A DNA stretch of 64,000 nt from NCBI RefSeq assembly GCF_001751365.1, contig NZ_LJGT01000040.1, positions 310,001-374,000 of the forward strand, read 5' to 3'. This DNA comes from Streptomyces abyssalis. GTDB lineage: Bacteria; Actinomycetota; Actinomycetes; Streptomycetales; Streptomycetaceae. This document shows, piece by piece, positions 33,273 to 41,852 of the stretch (position 1 is the stretch's first letter; each line of letters begins with the position of its first letter). The notes below the pieces were generated by a model. The model was not told the DNA's origin. It saw only the letters and a program-made list of their open reading frames with translations, and searched no databases. The position numbers and the translations under genes are program-made.

Positions 33273-33851
33273 CTACCTCCGACGGGACGACTCGGCAGGC
33301 GGCTTCTTCCGGCCGGCGCTCTTCTTGGCTGTCTTCTTCGGAGGCGCCTTCTTCGCCGTCTTCTTCGCGGCCGCGGACGATCCGTCCGACTCACGCCGCG
33401 ACTCGCGACGCGGTCTGCGGGGCCGGGCGCGCTTCTCCGCCGTACGCGAACCGCCGCGCCCCGCCTCCTCCTGGCCTGCTTCCTCCCCGCCCTCCTCCGC
33501 CCCCGGCTCCGCGTCGGGCTGCTGCACCTCGTCGAGGACCTCGGTCAGCGATTTCGTCCGGTCGGCCAGCGCGTCGGCGAAGTTTCCGAGCCGCCTGTCC
33601 GCGGCGGCCTTGAGGGCTTCCCGCCCGACGCTCAGCACCTCCCCGCGCACCTGCTCGACGAGCTTCGCGAGCTGAGGCGATTCACCGAGCTTCCCCGCGC
33701 CCGCGGCGAGGAGCTCCTGCGGCTTTGCCTGCAGCCTCTTGCTCACGAGGTATGCGGCGACCGCCATCGCGAGCTTCGCTTTGCGGCGCCTGCCCAGGAG
33801 GTAGCCGGCGGCGACGCTCGCGGCCAGAGCCGCCTTCGTGCTCTCGCTCAT
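33273..33851 (-). CDS. Helical protein with Lys/Arg-rich tail, resembling GvpY ('DNA primase'-annotated)
   Basis: The protein has 192 residues from ATG 33851. The N-terminus STKAALAASVAAGYLLGRRRKAKLAMAVAAYLVSKRLQ holds two short hydrophobic helices with glycine. The middle (50-100) is amphipathic helix: LAKLVEQVRGEVLSVGREAL and FADALADRTKSLTEVLDEVQ. After an acidic Glu/Gly stretch the last 55 residues are histone H1-like (AKKTAKKAPPKKTAKKSAGR). Relatives are often annotated as DNA primase without motifs to support that. It is probably co-transcribed with the SRPBCC gene, whose acidic tail has the opposite charge. Confidence 0.65.
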   Translation of the reverse strand: MSESTKAALAASVAAGYLLGRRRKAKLAMAVAAYLVSKRLQAKPQELLAAGAGKLGESPQLAKLVEQVRGEVLSVGREALKAAADRRLGNFADALADRTKSLTEVLDEVQQPDAEPGAEEGGEEAGQEEAGRGGSRTAEKRARPRRPRRESRRESDGSSAAAKKTAKKAPPKKTAKKSAGRKKPPAESSRRR

Positions 33852-34148
33852 GCGTACCCATCCCGTCCTGCTCCGCGCCGTACGTACGGTGCCGGGGGCC
33901 GGTGACAAACAGAGGACCTCATGCCTACATGAGCGCACGGCAGCCCCGGCGGCGCTCGTCCGGCTGAGCTGCACGGGTGGCGGCAGGCCGGTGTCCGCCC
34001 AGGCGCCCTGCCCCCCCGGCAGGGACTGTCGGGAGGTGCCAAGAGTCCGGAATTCGCCGGAACACTGAGTGGTCGCGGCGATACCGTCTGTCTGTGCGCC
34101 GCCGGCCTCGGTGGATCACCGGACCGCTCGAAGGACAGGAGCTTGCCA

Positions 34149-34706
34149 ATGCCCACGACCTGCCCCCGCTGCGGAATGGGATCAGCCGAGTCCGACCGCT
34201 GCGTGAGCTGTGGCCGGGAGCTGTACCGGCTCGCGAACACCCCCCGCAGGCCCACGCCTTGGCCCACCTGGATGCTGCCCGGCGGTGAGCAGGTGCGGCG
34301 GACCGTCATCCCGTCGGCGGTGATCCTTTTCGCGGCCGCGGCGGTGTCCGTCGGTCTCATGGACGGCGGTGAGGGTCAGAACCGCGAAGGCACGCCGGCA
34401 CCGCAGGAGGGGGCGAGCCTTCCGGAGAACAGGATCATCCCGGCCCCTTCGACGAGCGCCACCCCCTCACCGACACCCACCTCCGCCCCGCCGTCCAGGA
34501 CGCCTCCGCCCGCCCGGACGCAGCCGCCGCCCACGAGCTCCGCGCCGGCGGCCTCGTCATCCCCGTTACCGCTCTCCGAGGCCCTTGAGCCCGAGATCCG
34601 CCGCATGGTCGAGGAGCGCCGCCGCGCCTTCGGCGAAAGGTACGGAGTCCACGGCACCGACGGCACGGACGGGACCGGCGGATGGCAGAACGGATGGCCG
34701 CGCTGA
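34149..34706 (+). CDS. Zinc-ribbon single-pass membrane protein with Pro/Ser/Thr-rich domain
   Basis: The protein has 185 residues from ATG 34149, with AGGAG 7 bases upstream; a TTG two codons earlier is less well placed. Two Cys pairs at the N-terminus (CPRCGMGS, CVSCGREL, about 5-23) form a zinc ribbon that would face the cytoplasm. One membrane segment (about 55-75, VIPSAVILFAAAAVSVGLMDG) follows. The exterior part is low-complexity Pro/Ser/Thr/Ala, ending in a short helix (EIRRMVEERRRAFGERYG). I do not recognise a specific function; the layout resembles membrane-tethered sensors or scaffold proteins. Confidence 0.65.
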   Translation: MPTTCPRCGMGSAESDRCVSCGRELYRLANTPRRPTPWPTWMLPGGEQVRRTVIPSAVILFAAAAVSVGLMDGGEGQNREGTPAPQEGASLPENRIIPAPSTSATPSPTPTSAPPSRTPPPARTQPPPTSSAPAASSSPLPLSEALEPEIRRMVEERRRAFGERYGVHGTDGTDGTGGWQNGWPR

Positions 34707-34871
34707 CATCAGCGTGACGGGACGGGGTCCCACTGCCGAACGGCGCCCGCCCGGGGTGAGTTGACACCGCGAAGGGATTCACCCGGCGGTAACCGGACGC
34801 CCCGACTCCGGCAGATCCCGGGCCCTGTCACCGATCCGTCCGCGGGACTCCGCCGCCGTGCGTGAACTGCG

Positions 34872-34907
34872 AAAACGTCGTCCTCTACGGGCGTAGAGAA
34901 CGACGTT
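34872..34907 (-). terminator. Intrinsic terminator of tRNA-Arg
   Basis: The arms 34874-34888 and 34893-34907 pair at 14 of 15 positions around a 4-base loop. On the minus strand the hairpin is followed by TTTT. It starts 7 bases after the tRNA 3' end. A canonical hairpin-plus-T-run terminator such as this is uncommon in the high-GC background. Confidence 0.85.
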
Positions 34908-34913
34908 CGAATG

Positions 34914-34986
34914 CGCCCCCGGCAGGACTCGAACCTGCGGCCAAGCGCTTAGAAGGCGCCTGCTCTATCCACTGAGCTACGGGGGC
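34914..34986 (-). tRNA. tRNA-Arg (anticodon TCT)
   Basis: The 73-nt gene folds as a full cloverleaf on the minus strand: acceptor GCCCCCG/CGGGGGC with discriminator G, D-arm GCTC/GAGC, anticodon arm GGCGC-CTTCTAA-GCGCT with anticodon TCT, and T-arm GCAGG-TTCGAGT-CCTGC. CCA is not encoded. It reads the AGA/AGG arginine codons, which are rare in this genome type. No integrase gene or duplicated 3' end is near it. Confidence 0.95.
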
Positions 34987-35326
34987 CGGTCTCGGTCGCG
35001 GAGGAGTGGGCGTGCCTCCGGGTGACCCTGGCGCGGTCAAGGATAGGGGTCCCCGTGGCTGGCGCTGCGTGCTTCACGTCCGCGACACCATGTGGAGGTT
35101 CAGTGAAGCGCTCCCGATAATCGCAGGCCGGTGCGATTCGTGCAGCGGTTTTCGCCGTGAGTCGTACGGGTGTTGCTCAGTCGTTATGGCTGCGCCGGCC
35201 GGGACGGGCTCGACCTGTGGGTCACATGGTGCGAATGGCTCTATTCACGCCCGAAACCGATTGTTTTCGTCCCGCAGAGCCGTGGATACGCTTCAAAAAG
35301 CACAGAAATTTGGGCATTCTGCGCAT
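34987..35326. other. Leader region upstream of dynA, with an AT-richer block
   Basis: This 340-bp gap separates tRNA-Arg from dynA. From about 35100 to 35325 base composition is clearly less GC-rich than the surroundings (for example CTTCAAAAAGCACAGAAATT at 35291-35310), as expected for a promoter and leader region. The dynA frame is open through it, but codon use and homology do not support coding. Confidence 0.55.
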
Positions 35327-37096
35327 GTGGCGATCTTGAACGTACGGCCTGAACTGCTCGACGCACTCTCGGCGCTCCGCGATGGCGTCGCCGCCGCACG
35401 GTTTCCGTTGCCTCTTCCGAGTGCCGAACGTGCCCGGCGTTCACGGGACGAACTCCTCGCTCAGCTCGACGACTACCTCATGCCACGCCTGCGCGCGCCC
35501 AAGGCGCCGCTGCTCGCGGTCGTCGGCGGCTCCACGGGCGCGGGCAAGTCGACACTCGTCAACTCGCTTGTGGGGCGCAGGGTCAGCGAAGCCGGAGTTC
35601 TGCGCCCGACGACGCGTACACCCGTACTCGTGTGCCATCCCGAGGACGAGCGCTGGTTCGCCGGACAGCGCGTACTGCCCCGCCTCAGCCGCGTGTGGAT
35701 GCCGCGTCAGGACGTGCACACGGGCGAGCCCGACGACGGTGTGCAGGGGTGCGCGGCCGATGAGCTGCTCGGGGACGGGGACGGGCAGGAAGAGGAGCAC
35801 GGGGAGCGCCGGCTGCGCATCGAGACCGACACCGCGCTCCCGCCGGGACTCGCCCTGCTGGACGCCCCGGACATCGACTCCCTGGTCGCCTCCAACCGCG
35901 ACCTGGCGGCCGAACTGCTGTGCGCCGCCGACATCTGGGTCCTGGTGACGACCGCCGCACGTTACGCGGACGCCGTGCCCTGGCATCTGCTGCGCACGGC
36001 GAGGGAGTACGACGTGACACTCGTCACCGTTCTGGACCGCGTGCCGCACCAGATCGCCTCCGACGTGGCCCGCCAGTACGGATCGCTGCTCATCCGCGAG
36101 GGCCTTGCCGACGTCCCGCGCTTCACCGTTCCCGAACTGCCGGAATCCGCGGGCGGATCGGGACTCCTGCCGGCGACCGCCGTGGCCGGGCTGCGCAACT
36201 GGCTGACGCAGCGCGCGCTCGACCCGGCGGCGCGTGCCGTGGCCGGCCGCCGAACCGCCGCGGGGGCGCTCGCCTCGCTGCGCTCCCGGGTCGCGTCGCT
36301 CGCCAACGCATCGGCGGCGCAGCACGCCGCGGCACTGCGGCTGACGGGGCACATCGAAGAGGCGTACGAGGAGGCGAGGGTGCGAGTGCGCCGGCACATC
36401 GCGGTCGGCGAGCTCCTCGCCGGCGACGCCGACGCGCTCTGGCGCGGATTCCCCGTCGACAGCCGTGGTGAGGAAGTGCTGGACGCCTTCGAGGCCGGGC
36501 TGACCACGCTGCTCGCCTCCTCGGTCGCCGCCGCCGACGAACGCGTGGCCGAGATGTGGCGGCGCGACCCCGCGTCGCCCGGCGCGGAGATCGCGGACAT
36601 CGCCACCGGGCAGGCGGGGCAGGGCAGTCGGGCCGGCCGGGACGCCGCAGACGGACGCGGCCGGATGAACCTGCTGGTACGGCGCTGGCGGCGTTGCCTG
36701 GAGGAGCTGACCGACGAGGAGGCGCGCGCCGTCGACCACGGGTTCGGACGTGACGCCGAGGAGGCCGCCGCGATGCTGGCTGCCGCCCTTGTGGGCGGGG
36801 GGCACGCCGCGGGCGCGTACCGCGCCCTCGCCAACGCCTTCGGTGAGCCGAGCGCGCGGCGGCTGCGTGAGTGCGGCATCCGGCTGCTGGCGACGTACGT
36901 GGAACGGGCGCTGTACGGGGAGCGCGACCGGCGCCTGGCGCCGCTGGACGCGCTGGAGACCGCACCGGACCCGCAGGTCGATCTGATCGCTGCGCTGTCG
37001 GTGCTCCGCAAGGCGGAGGCGGAGGCCCTGTCGGGGCCCGGAGCAAGGAAGTTGTCGCAGTCGCAGTCGCAGTCGCAGTCGCAGATGGAGAGGTGA
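35327..37096 (+). CDS. dynA: Dynamin-like GTPase DynA
   Basis: The protein has 589 residues from GTG 35327; the frame extends 320 bp upstream, but homology starts at NVRPELLDALSALRDGVAAA. The GTPase domain carries the P-loop VVGGSTGAGKSTLVNS (65-80), the switch region RPTTRTPVLV, LLDAPDIDS as G3 and a VTVLDRVP-like G4. The rest is helical with no membrane segment. In sporulating Streptomyces, DynA and DynB form a pair that stabilises FtsZ rings at sporulation septa. The order dynA-dynB followed by an SSB gene fits that locus. The gene ends with five TCGCAG repeats (SQSQSQSQ), just before dynB. Confidence 0.8.
   Translation: MAILNVRPELLDALSALRDGVAAARFPLPLPSAERARRSRDELLAQLDDYLMPRLRAPKAPLLAVVGGSTGAGKSTLVNSLVGRRVSEAGVLRPTTRTPVLVCHPEDERWFAGQRVLPRLSRVWMPRQDVHTGEPDDGVQGCAADELLGDGDGQEEEHGERRLRIETDTALPPGLALLDAPDIDSLVASNRDLAAELLCAADIWVLVTTAARYADAVPWHLLRTAREYDVTLVTVLDRVPHQIASDVARQYGSLLIREGLADVPRFTVPELPESAGGSGLLPATAVAGLRNWLTQRALDPAARAVAGRRTAAGALASLRSRVASLANASAAQHAAALRLTGHIEEAYEEARVRVRRHIAVGELLAGDADALWRGFPVDSRGEEVLDAFEAGLTTLLASSVAAADERVAEMWRRDPASPGAEIADIATGQAGQGSRAGRDAADGRGRMNLLVRRWRRCLEELTDEEARAVDHGFGRDAEEAAAMLAAALVGGGHAAGAYRALANAFGEPSARRLRECGIRLLATYVERALYGERDRRLAPLDALETAPDPQVDLIAALSVLRKAEAEALSGPGARKLSQSQSQSQSQMER
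37055..37084 (+). repeat. Hexanucleotide repeat (TCGCAG)5 at the end of dynA
   Basis: Five perfect copies run from 37055 to 37084 and encode alternating Ser-Gln before the dynA stop. The dynB ribosome-binding site begins 3 bases after the repeat, so slippage would change the DynA tail without altering frame or the dynB start. Confidence 0.9.
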
Positions 37097-37101
37097 CCGC
37101 A

Positions 37102-39453
37102 GTGTCCACAGCGGATGTCCGGACCGACGGCACGTGCGATGAGGAACAGGCCCCTCCGGCTGCCCGCGGCACGGATCGCGGCGGTGAGCCGGGCCCGTCC
37201 GGCGCAGGCGAGCTCGGCGACGGCACCGGCACGAGCGCCGGCGCCGATGACGCCCTGGACCCCGGTGAGACCGGTGAGGCCGGCGAGGAGAGCGCATGGG
37301 ACGACGGACTGATCGCCCGCCGCGCCCGCGGAGCGGCGGCGTCCGGTGAGCGTCAGGGACGGTCGAGGGCCTCGGAGCTGTGGGGAGCGGACCCGCAGCC
37401 GCATGTGCCGGACGGCGAACTGACGGACCTACGGACCGGCGCCGCACGTCACGCCGGAACCGGCTCGGGTGCCGGCGCCGGCGTGGGCACACGAGCCCAA
37501 GGCCCGTCCCTGGGACGGAAGTTGCCGGACCAGCCCATGACCGGCTGGCCGATGAGCGACGCGCACGCCCCGGAGCCGTACGAGAACGAGGCGTTCGGCG
37601 AGGGGAACGTGCTGGGACGCCGCGTGGTCGCACTGCGCAGACTTGTCGACCTGTCGAGAACACGACTCCCGAGGCCGCTGCTCGCGGAGGCCGACCGCGT
37701 GCTGGACGCTGCCGACGCGCGTGAGCGCCTCTCCCGGCGGTACACGACGGTGGCGATCGCCGGCGCCACGGGAAGTGGCAAGTCCTCGCTCTTCAACGCC
37801 CTCGCCGGAACGCGGCTTTCGCAGGCGGGCATGCGCAGGCCGACGACCGCCACACCCATCGCCTGCTCGTGGGAGGTGCCGGGCGGTGGCCCGGCCGACG
37901 GACTCCTCGACCGGCTCGGCATCCCTGCGTCCACGCGGCGTCTGATGCGCCCGGAGTCCGACTGGAGAGGGCGGATCGACGAGGGGGCACGCAGCGAGCT
38001 GGAAGGGCTCGTCCTCATCGACCTTCCCGACCACGACTCGGCGGCGGACGGCCACCGTGAGCAGGTCGAACGGCTGCTGCGGCTGGTCGACGCGGTCGTA
38101 TGGGTGGTCGACCCCGAGAAGTACGCCGACGCGGTGCTGCACGAGCGTTACCTGCGTCCGCTGGCCGGATACGCCGAGGTGACCTTCGTCGTCCTCAACC
38201 AGACCGACCGGCTGCCGGGTGACGCGACGGGGGCCGTGCTCAACGACCTGCGGCGGCTCCTGGACGAGGACGGGATGGCGCTGGGCGAGCACGGGGAACC
38301 GGGCGCGCGCGTACTGGCGACCTCCGCGCTCGTGGGGGAGGGGATCGACGAACTGCGCACGGAGCTCGCCGGGTTCGTGGCCGAACAGCGGGCCGCTTCG
38401 CTGCGGCTGAACGCCGATCTGGACGTGCTGGTGGAGCGGCTGCGGCCCGCGTACGCGACGACGGGGCCGGCGGAGGCCGAGAACGCCCCGACGGGACTCA
38501 CCGAGGACGTGCGGGAGGACTTCGCCGCCCGGCTGGCGCGCGCAGCGGGCGCCGTGGCCGCGGGACAGGCCGCCGAGCGAGCCTGGCTGCGGCACGCGGA
38601 GCGGGCCTGCGGTACGCCGTGGGCGCAGCTGCAGCACTGGCACGACGAACGGCGCTCGCGCAAGGACGCGGCGGTGGGCGCGGAGGCCGGGAGCGCAGGC
38701 CGGCCAGGCGCCGGGCCCGACGCCGGGCCCGGTGACGTCACCGTCGACGCGTCCAGTGGGACGTACGGGGACGGCGGTGGGCCCGGCGGGTTCGAGGAGG
38801 ACGGCGCCGGGGTCGCGGCGATGCCCGCGGAGTCCGACCCGTCAGGCGACCGCCCGCGTGTGGCGCGGCCGGCGGTTGCGCACGCGGTGCGCACCGTGGT
38901 GGACCAGGCGGCCGCGGGGCTGCCGGAGGCGTGGCGCAGGTCGGTGAGGGACGCCGCCTGGCGTGGGGCCGCCGGGCTGCCGGAGGCGCTGGACGAGGTG
39001 CTGCGGGACGGCTCGGAGACCGGTGCGGAGACGGATGGAAGGAGCCGCGCGGAGGGGAGCCGGGGAGCGGTGGCCGGGCGCGCGGCACCGCCGCGCCGCC
39101 CGTTCTGGTGGAACCTCGCGCTGGCCGGGCAACTGGTGCTGCTGGTCCTCCAGTTGGCCGGCGCCGGGTGTGTGCTGGGGGCGGCGCTCGGGGTGAACCT
39201 CGTCGCGGAGTGGGTCGGAGTGGCACTCCTCATCGGGGGTGTCCTGGGCGGTTCGCTGCTGGCGTGGGGCTGCAGATTCGCCGCCCGCGGGCCCGCCGCC
39301 GAGCACGGGCGCCGGGAGGAGCGGCGGCTGAGGCGGCTCGTCTCGGGGTGCGGGCAGGTGCACGTACTGGAGCCGGTCGCCGCTGAGCTGCTGCGCTACC
39401 GGGAGGTGCGTGAGCAGTACGTGATCGCGGCGGGGGACGCTCCGGCGTCGTAG
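37102..39453 (+). CDS. dynB: Dynamin-like GTPase DynB, with C-terminal membrane segments
   Basis: The protein has 783 residues. GTG 37102 lies 8 bases after GGAGAGG and is preferred over GTG 37093, which overlaps that site. The first 170 residues are disordered, Gly/Asp/Ala-rich. The GTPase domain has P-loop GATGSGKSS (221-229), switch MRRPTTATPIACSW, LIDLPDHDS as G3 and LNQTDRL as G4. Two hydrophobic segments (about 668-725, LVLLVLQLAGAGCVLGAALG, VGVALLIGGVLGGSLLAWG) form a hairpin in the membrane. It is the membrane partner of DynA at sporulation septa, by resemblance. Confidence 0.8.
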   Translation: MSTADVRTDGTCDEEQAPPAARGTDRGGEPGPSGAGELGDGTGTSAGADDALDPGETGEAGEESAWDDGLIARRARGAAASGERQGRSRASELWGADPQPHVPDGELTDLRTGAARHAGTGSGAGAGVGTRAQGPSLGRKLPDQPMTGWPMSDAHAPEPYENEAFGEGNVLGRRVVALRRLVDLSRTRLPRPLLAEADRVLDAADARERLSRRYTTVAIAGATGSGKSSLFNALAGTRLSQAGMRRPTTATPIACSWEVPGGGPADGLLDRLGIPASTRRLMRPESDWRGRIDEGARSELEGLVLIDLPDHDSAADGHREQVERLLRLVDAVVWVVDPEKYADAVLHERYLRPLAGYAEVTFVVLNQTDRLPGDATGAVLNDLRRLLDEDGMALGEHGEPGARVLATSALVGEGIDELRTELAGFVAEQRAASLRLNADLDVLVERLRPAYATTGPAEAENAPTGLTEDVREDFAARLARAAGAVAAGQAAERAWLRHAERACGTPWAQLQHWHDERRSRKDAAVGAEAGSAGRPGAGPDAGPGDVTVDASSGTYGDGGGPGGFEEDGAGVAAMPAESDPSGDRPRVARPAVAHAVRTVVDQAAAGLPEAWRRSVRDAAWRGAAGLPEALDEVLRDGSETGAETDGRSRAEGSRGAVAGRAAPPRRPFWWNLALAGQLVLLVLQLAGAGCVLGAALGVNLVAEWVGVALLIGGVLGGSLLAWGCRFAARGPAAEHGRREERRLRRLVSGCGQVHVLEPVAAELLRYREVREQYVIAAGDAPAS

Positions 39454-39608
39454 CGCGCACTGCTCGAACCCCTCGTCCGGGTGGCCGAGTTGTCCACAGC
39501 CACTTGGTTGTCCCCAGAAATCCCCAGCTCAGCGCGGTGTTCCGCGATTCGGTGGAAGCTGAGTTCACGCGGCACGCAGCGTGCGGCTGCCGGACCTGAG
39601 GGGGAGCG

Positions 39609-40118
39609 ATGAACGAGACGCATGTGACGGTCGTGGGGAACGTCGCGACGCGGGTCGAGTTCAGAACGACGGCGTCCGGGGTGCCGCTGGCGCGGTTCCG
39701 GCTCGCCAGCACGGTGCGGCGCTACGACCAGCAGGAGCGGGCCTGGTCGGACGCCGGCACGAGTTTCTACACGGTGTGGGCCCGGCGGGGGCTCGCCGAG
39801 AACGTGGCCTCTTCGGTGATGGTCGGTGAACCGGTCATCGTCACCGGCCAGTTCCGCGTCCAGGAGTCCGGCCGCGACGGGCAGCACTACGTCTCCGCGG
39901 AGCTCTCGGCTTCGGCCGTCGGGCACGATCTCTCGCGCGGCACCTCGGCCTTCGTCCGGGTGTCGCCCGCGCGGCGGGGTCTGGTGGGCGGACGCAGTGG
40001 CGACGGCGCTGCCGAGGCTCTCCCCGGAGCGGAGCCGGCGGGTGCGGGCGCCGGTGCCGGGAAGGGCGCGGGCGGGGGAGCGGAGGGCAAGATTCCAGGT
40101 CAGTCGGCCGGGCCTTGA
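39609..40118 (+). CDS. ssbB: Single-stranded DNA-binding protein (SsbB-like)
   Basis: The protein has 169 residues. The OB fold (about 4-112) starts NETHVTVVGNVATRVEFR with RFRLASTVRRYD, SFYTVWARRGLAENV and PVIVTGQFRVQE. The tail is Gly/Ala-rich and lacks the acidic DDDIPF-type C-terminus needed for partner binding in the main SSB. It therefore looks like the second actinobacterial SSB, which in Streptomyces functions in chromosome segregation during sporulation. It follows dynB by 155 bp, which fits that role. The symbol is by resemblance. Confidence 0.85.
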   Translation: MNETHVTVVGNVATRVEFRTTASGVPLARFRLASTVRRYDQQERAWSDAGTSFYTVWARRGLAENVASSVMVGEPVIVTGQFRVQESGRDGQHYVSAELSASAVGHDLSRGTSAFVRVSPARRGLVGGRSGDGAAEALPGAEPAGAGAGAGKGAGGGAEGKIPGQSAGP

Positions 40119-40330
40119 TCGTCCCGGTCCGCCGGATTCGCCGATAACGATTGTGAGTCGGAACGCTTGCAGGGCTGGATCGGCGGGGATCGAGGCGCAT
40201 CCCGCTCCTTACGATCCCCGGCGTGGCTGACGGGGGTTCAGCGCGTGGCGGCGGGACAGCACGACGCGACCGTCCGGTCATCCCGGTGACCGCTCAACTG
40301 TCGTGCCTGTGCCGCCCGGAGGGGAATTTC

Positions 40331-41836
40331 ATGAAGCTTGTCCGCGGGGCCGTGACCGTCATGGGCGGGCACGTGGCCGCACTTGCGGTGCGACGTGTCG
40401 TTGCCGCGCTGTCCGCCACCGTTCTGCTCGCCGCGGGAGTCGCCGCCACGGCCACACCTGCCGCCGCCGCGGCGAGAGTTGACGAGGAGTCACGGCAGGG
40501 CGGCGCCCTGGCCACGCTGGAAGGCCTCAAGACCTACGGGCAGGCCGTGGTCCATGAGGGCGGCGAGAAGCTGACCACCGGCGCCGGGCTCTTCGAGATG
40601 GCCGTCGACGGAGGCGGCAGGCTGCAGACGTACGGCCTCGACGTGGACAACCCGATCCAGCAGCACGCGCGTTACGGCGAGACCGACTGGGGCCGCACCT
40701 CGCTGCACGACAACCCGGACGCCGGCAAGATCCTCTGGATACTGCGGCACTCCTACCCGCAGGTGGACGACCTGCAGGGGCTCGCGAAATCGGCGCGGTC
40801 GGGGAAGCTCTCGCCGCGGACGGCCGCGGCAGGCACGCAGGTGGCGATATGGCGCTTCACGGACGGCCGCGGATCCGGGCGGGGCGGCGGTGTCCGCGTG
40901 AGCGCGGCCGACCCCGCCGCCGAGAAGCTCGCCGACCATCTGCAGCGCTCCGCGCGGCGCATGGCGGAGCCGGACGCGTCGCTGTCCCTCGGGCCCGAGG
41001 CGCTCTCCCGGAAGGACGGCGGCCGGCTCGGCCCCTTCACGGTGCGTACCGGGGCACCCCGCGTCACCGTCTCGCACTCGCCCGTTCCCGCGGCGCCGGG
41101 TGCGCGGATCGTCGGCGGCGACGGCAAGCCGGTGACCTCGGTACGGGACGGCGCGCGGCTCTACTTCGACGTGCCGGAGGAGGAGCGGCGCGCCGGTGAG
41201 GGCTCGCTGACCGTGCAGGCGGCCACGAAGGTCCCGGTGGGGCGTGCCTTCACGGGTGTGGGCGGCCACGCCGCGAGTCAGGCACAGATACTCGCCGGTT
41301 CCAGCCAGTCGGCCGTCTCCGCGACGGCGACGCTCAGCTGGGCGCGTAACGGGGCGATACCCGCTGTGAAGGCGGAGAAGAACTGCGCCCGGGAGGGTGT
41401 GAGCTTCACCGTCACCAACGCAGGCAACCGCCCGCTCCGCTTCCGTCTCGGCGGCAAGGCGCACACCGTGCCGGCGACGGGCAGCAGGACGTACACGGTG
41501 CCGGTGCGGGAGGACCAGGCGTACCGCATTCCGCTCTCGGGCCCGCGCGGTCTGCGGAAGCACTTCACGGGTGTGCTGGACTGCGCCACCAGGAGCGCGG
41601 TACCCGCCGTGGCCGCGGACGAGGACGCCGAAGGCGCTCCGCAGCTCCGTACGGCCACGGTGGGCGGCGCTCAGGCGGGCGCGGAGACGGGCGAGGGCGG
41701 TGACCTGGCGGAGACCGGTACGGGCAGCACCCCGGTGATCGCCGGCACAGCGGTCGGCCTGGTGGTGCTCGGCGCGATGGCCGTGCTCGCGGTGCGCAGG
41801 AAGAATCCGGACGACACCGGCGTTCACGGAGTGTGA
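40331..41836 (+). CDS. LAxTG-anchored thioester-domain surface protein, thioester Cys missing
   Basis: The protein has 501 residues. An Arg-containing signal peptide ends near ATPAAAAA (about 49). Residues about 65-200 are a thioester (TQXA-type) domain: LFEMAVDGGGRLQTYGLDVDN, TSLHDNPDAGKILWILRHSY and AAAGTQVAIWRFTDG with Gln170. In this family a Cys after TY bonds to that Gln; here position 102 is Gly (codon GGC at 40634-40636). Beta domains follow, then the sortase signal LAETG (459-463), a membrane helix and RRK. It is probably linked to peptidoglycan by a class E sortase. With the Cys lost, covalent adhesion by thioester is not expected. Confidence 0.85.
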   Translation: MKLVRGAVTVMGGHVAALAVRRVVAALSATVLLAAGVAATATPAAAAARVDEESRQGGALATLEGLKTYGQAVVHEGGEKLTTGAGLFEMAVDGGGRLQTYGLDVDNPIQQHARYGETDWGRTSLHDNPDAGKILWILRHSYPQVDDLQGLAKSARSGKLSPRTAAAGTQVAIWRFTDGRGSGRGGGVRVSAADPAAEKLADHLQRSARRMAEPDASLSLGPEALSRKDGGRLGPFTVRTGAPRVTVSHSPVPAAPGARIVGGDGKPVTSVRDGARLYFDVPEEERRAGEGSLTVQAATKVPVGRAFTGVGGHAASQAQILAGSSQSAVSATATLSWARNGAIPAVKAEKNCAREGVSFTVTNAGNRPLRFRLGGKAHTVPATGSRTYTVPVREDQAYRIPLSGPRGLRKHFTGVLDCATRSAVPAVAADEDAEGAPQLRTATVGGAQAGAETGEGGDLAETGTGSTPVIAGTAVGLVVLGAMAVLAVRRKNPDDTGVHGV

Positions 41837-41852
41837 GACGGCGCTTCGCCCT

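Noticed and set aside
34914..34986. tRNA-Arg as an integration site for a mobile element
   Set aside because: No integrase, no duplicated tRNA 3' end and no change to accessory-type genes on either side.
35006..35326. N-terminal extension of dynA
   Set aside because: Lower GC content, poor codon bias and no homology; the GTPase family begins at 35327.
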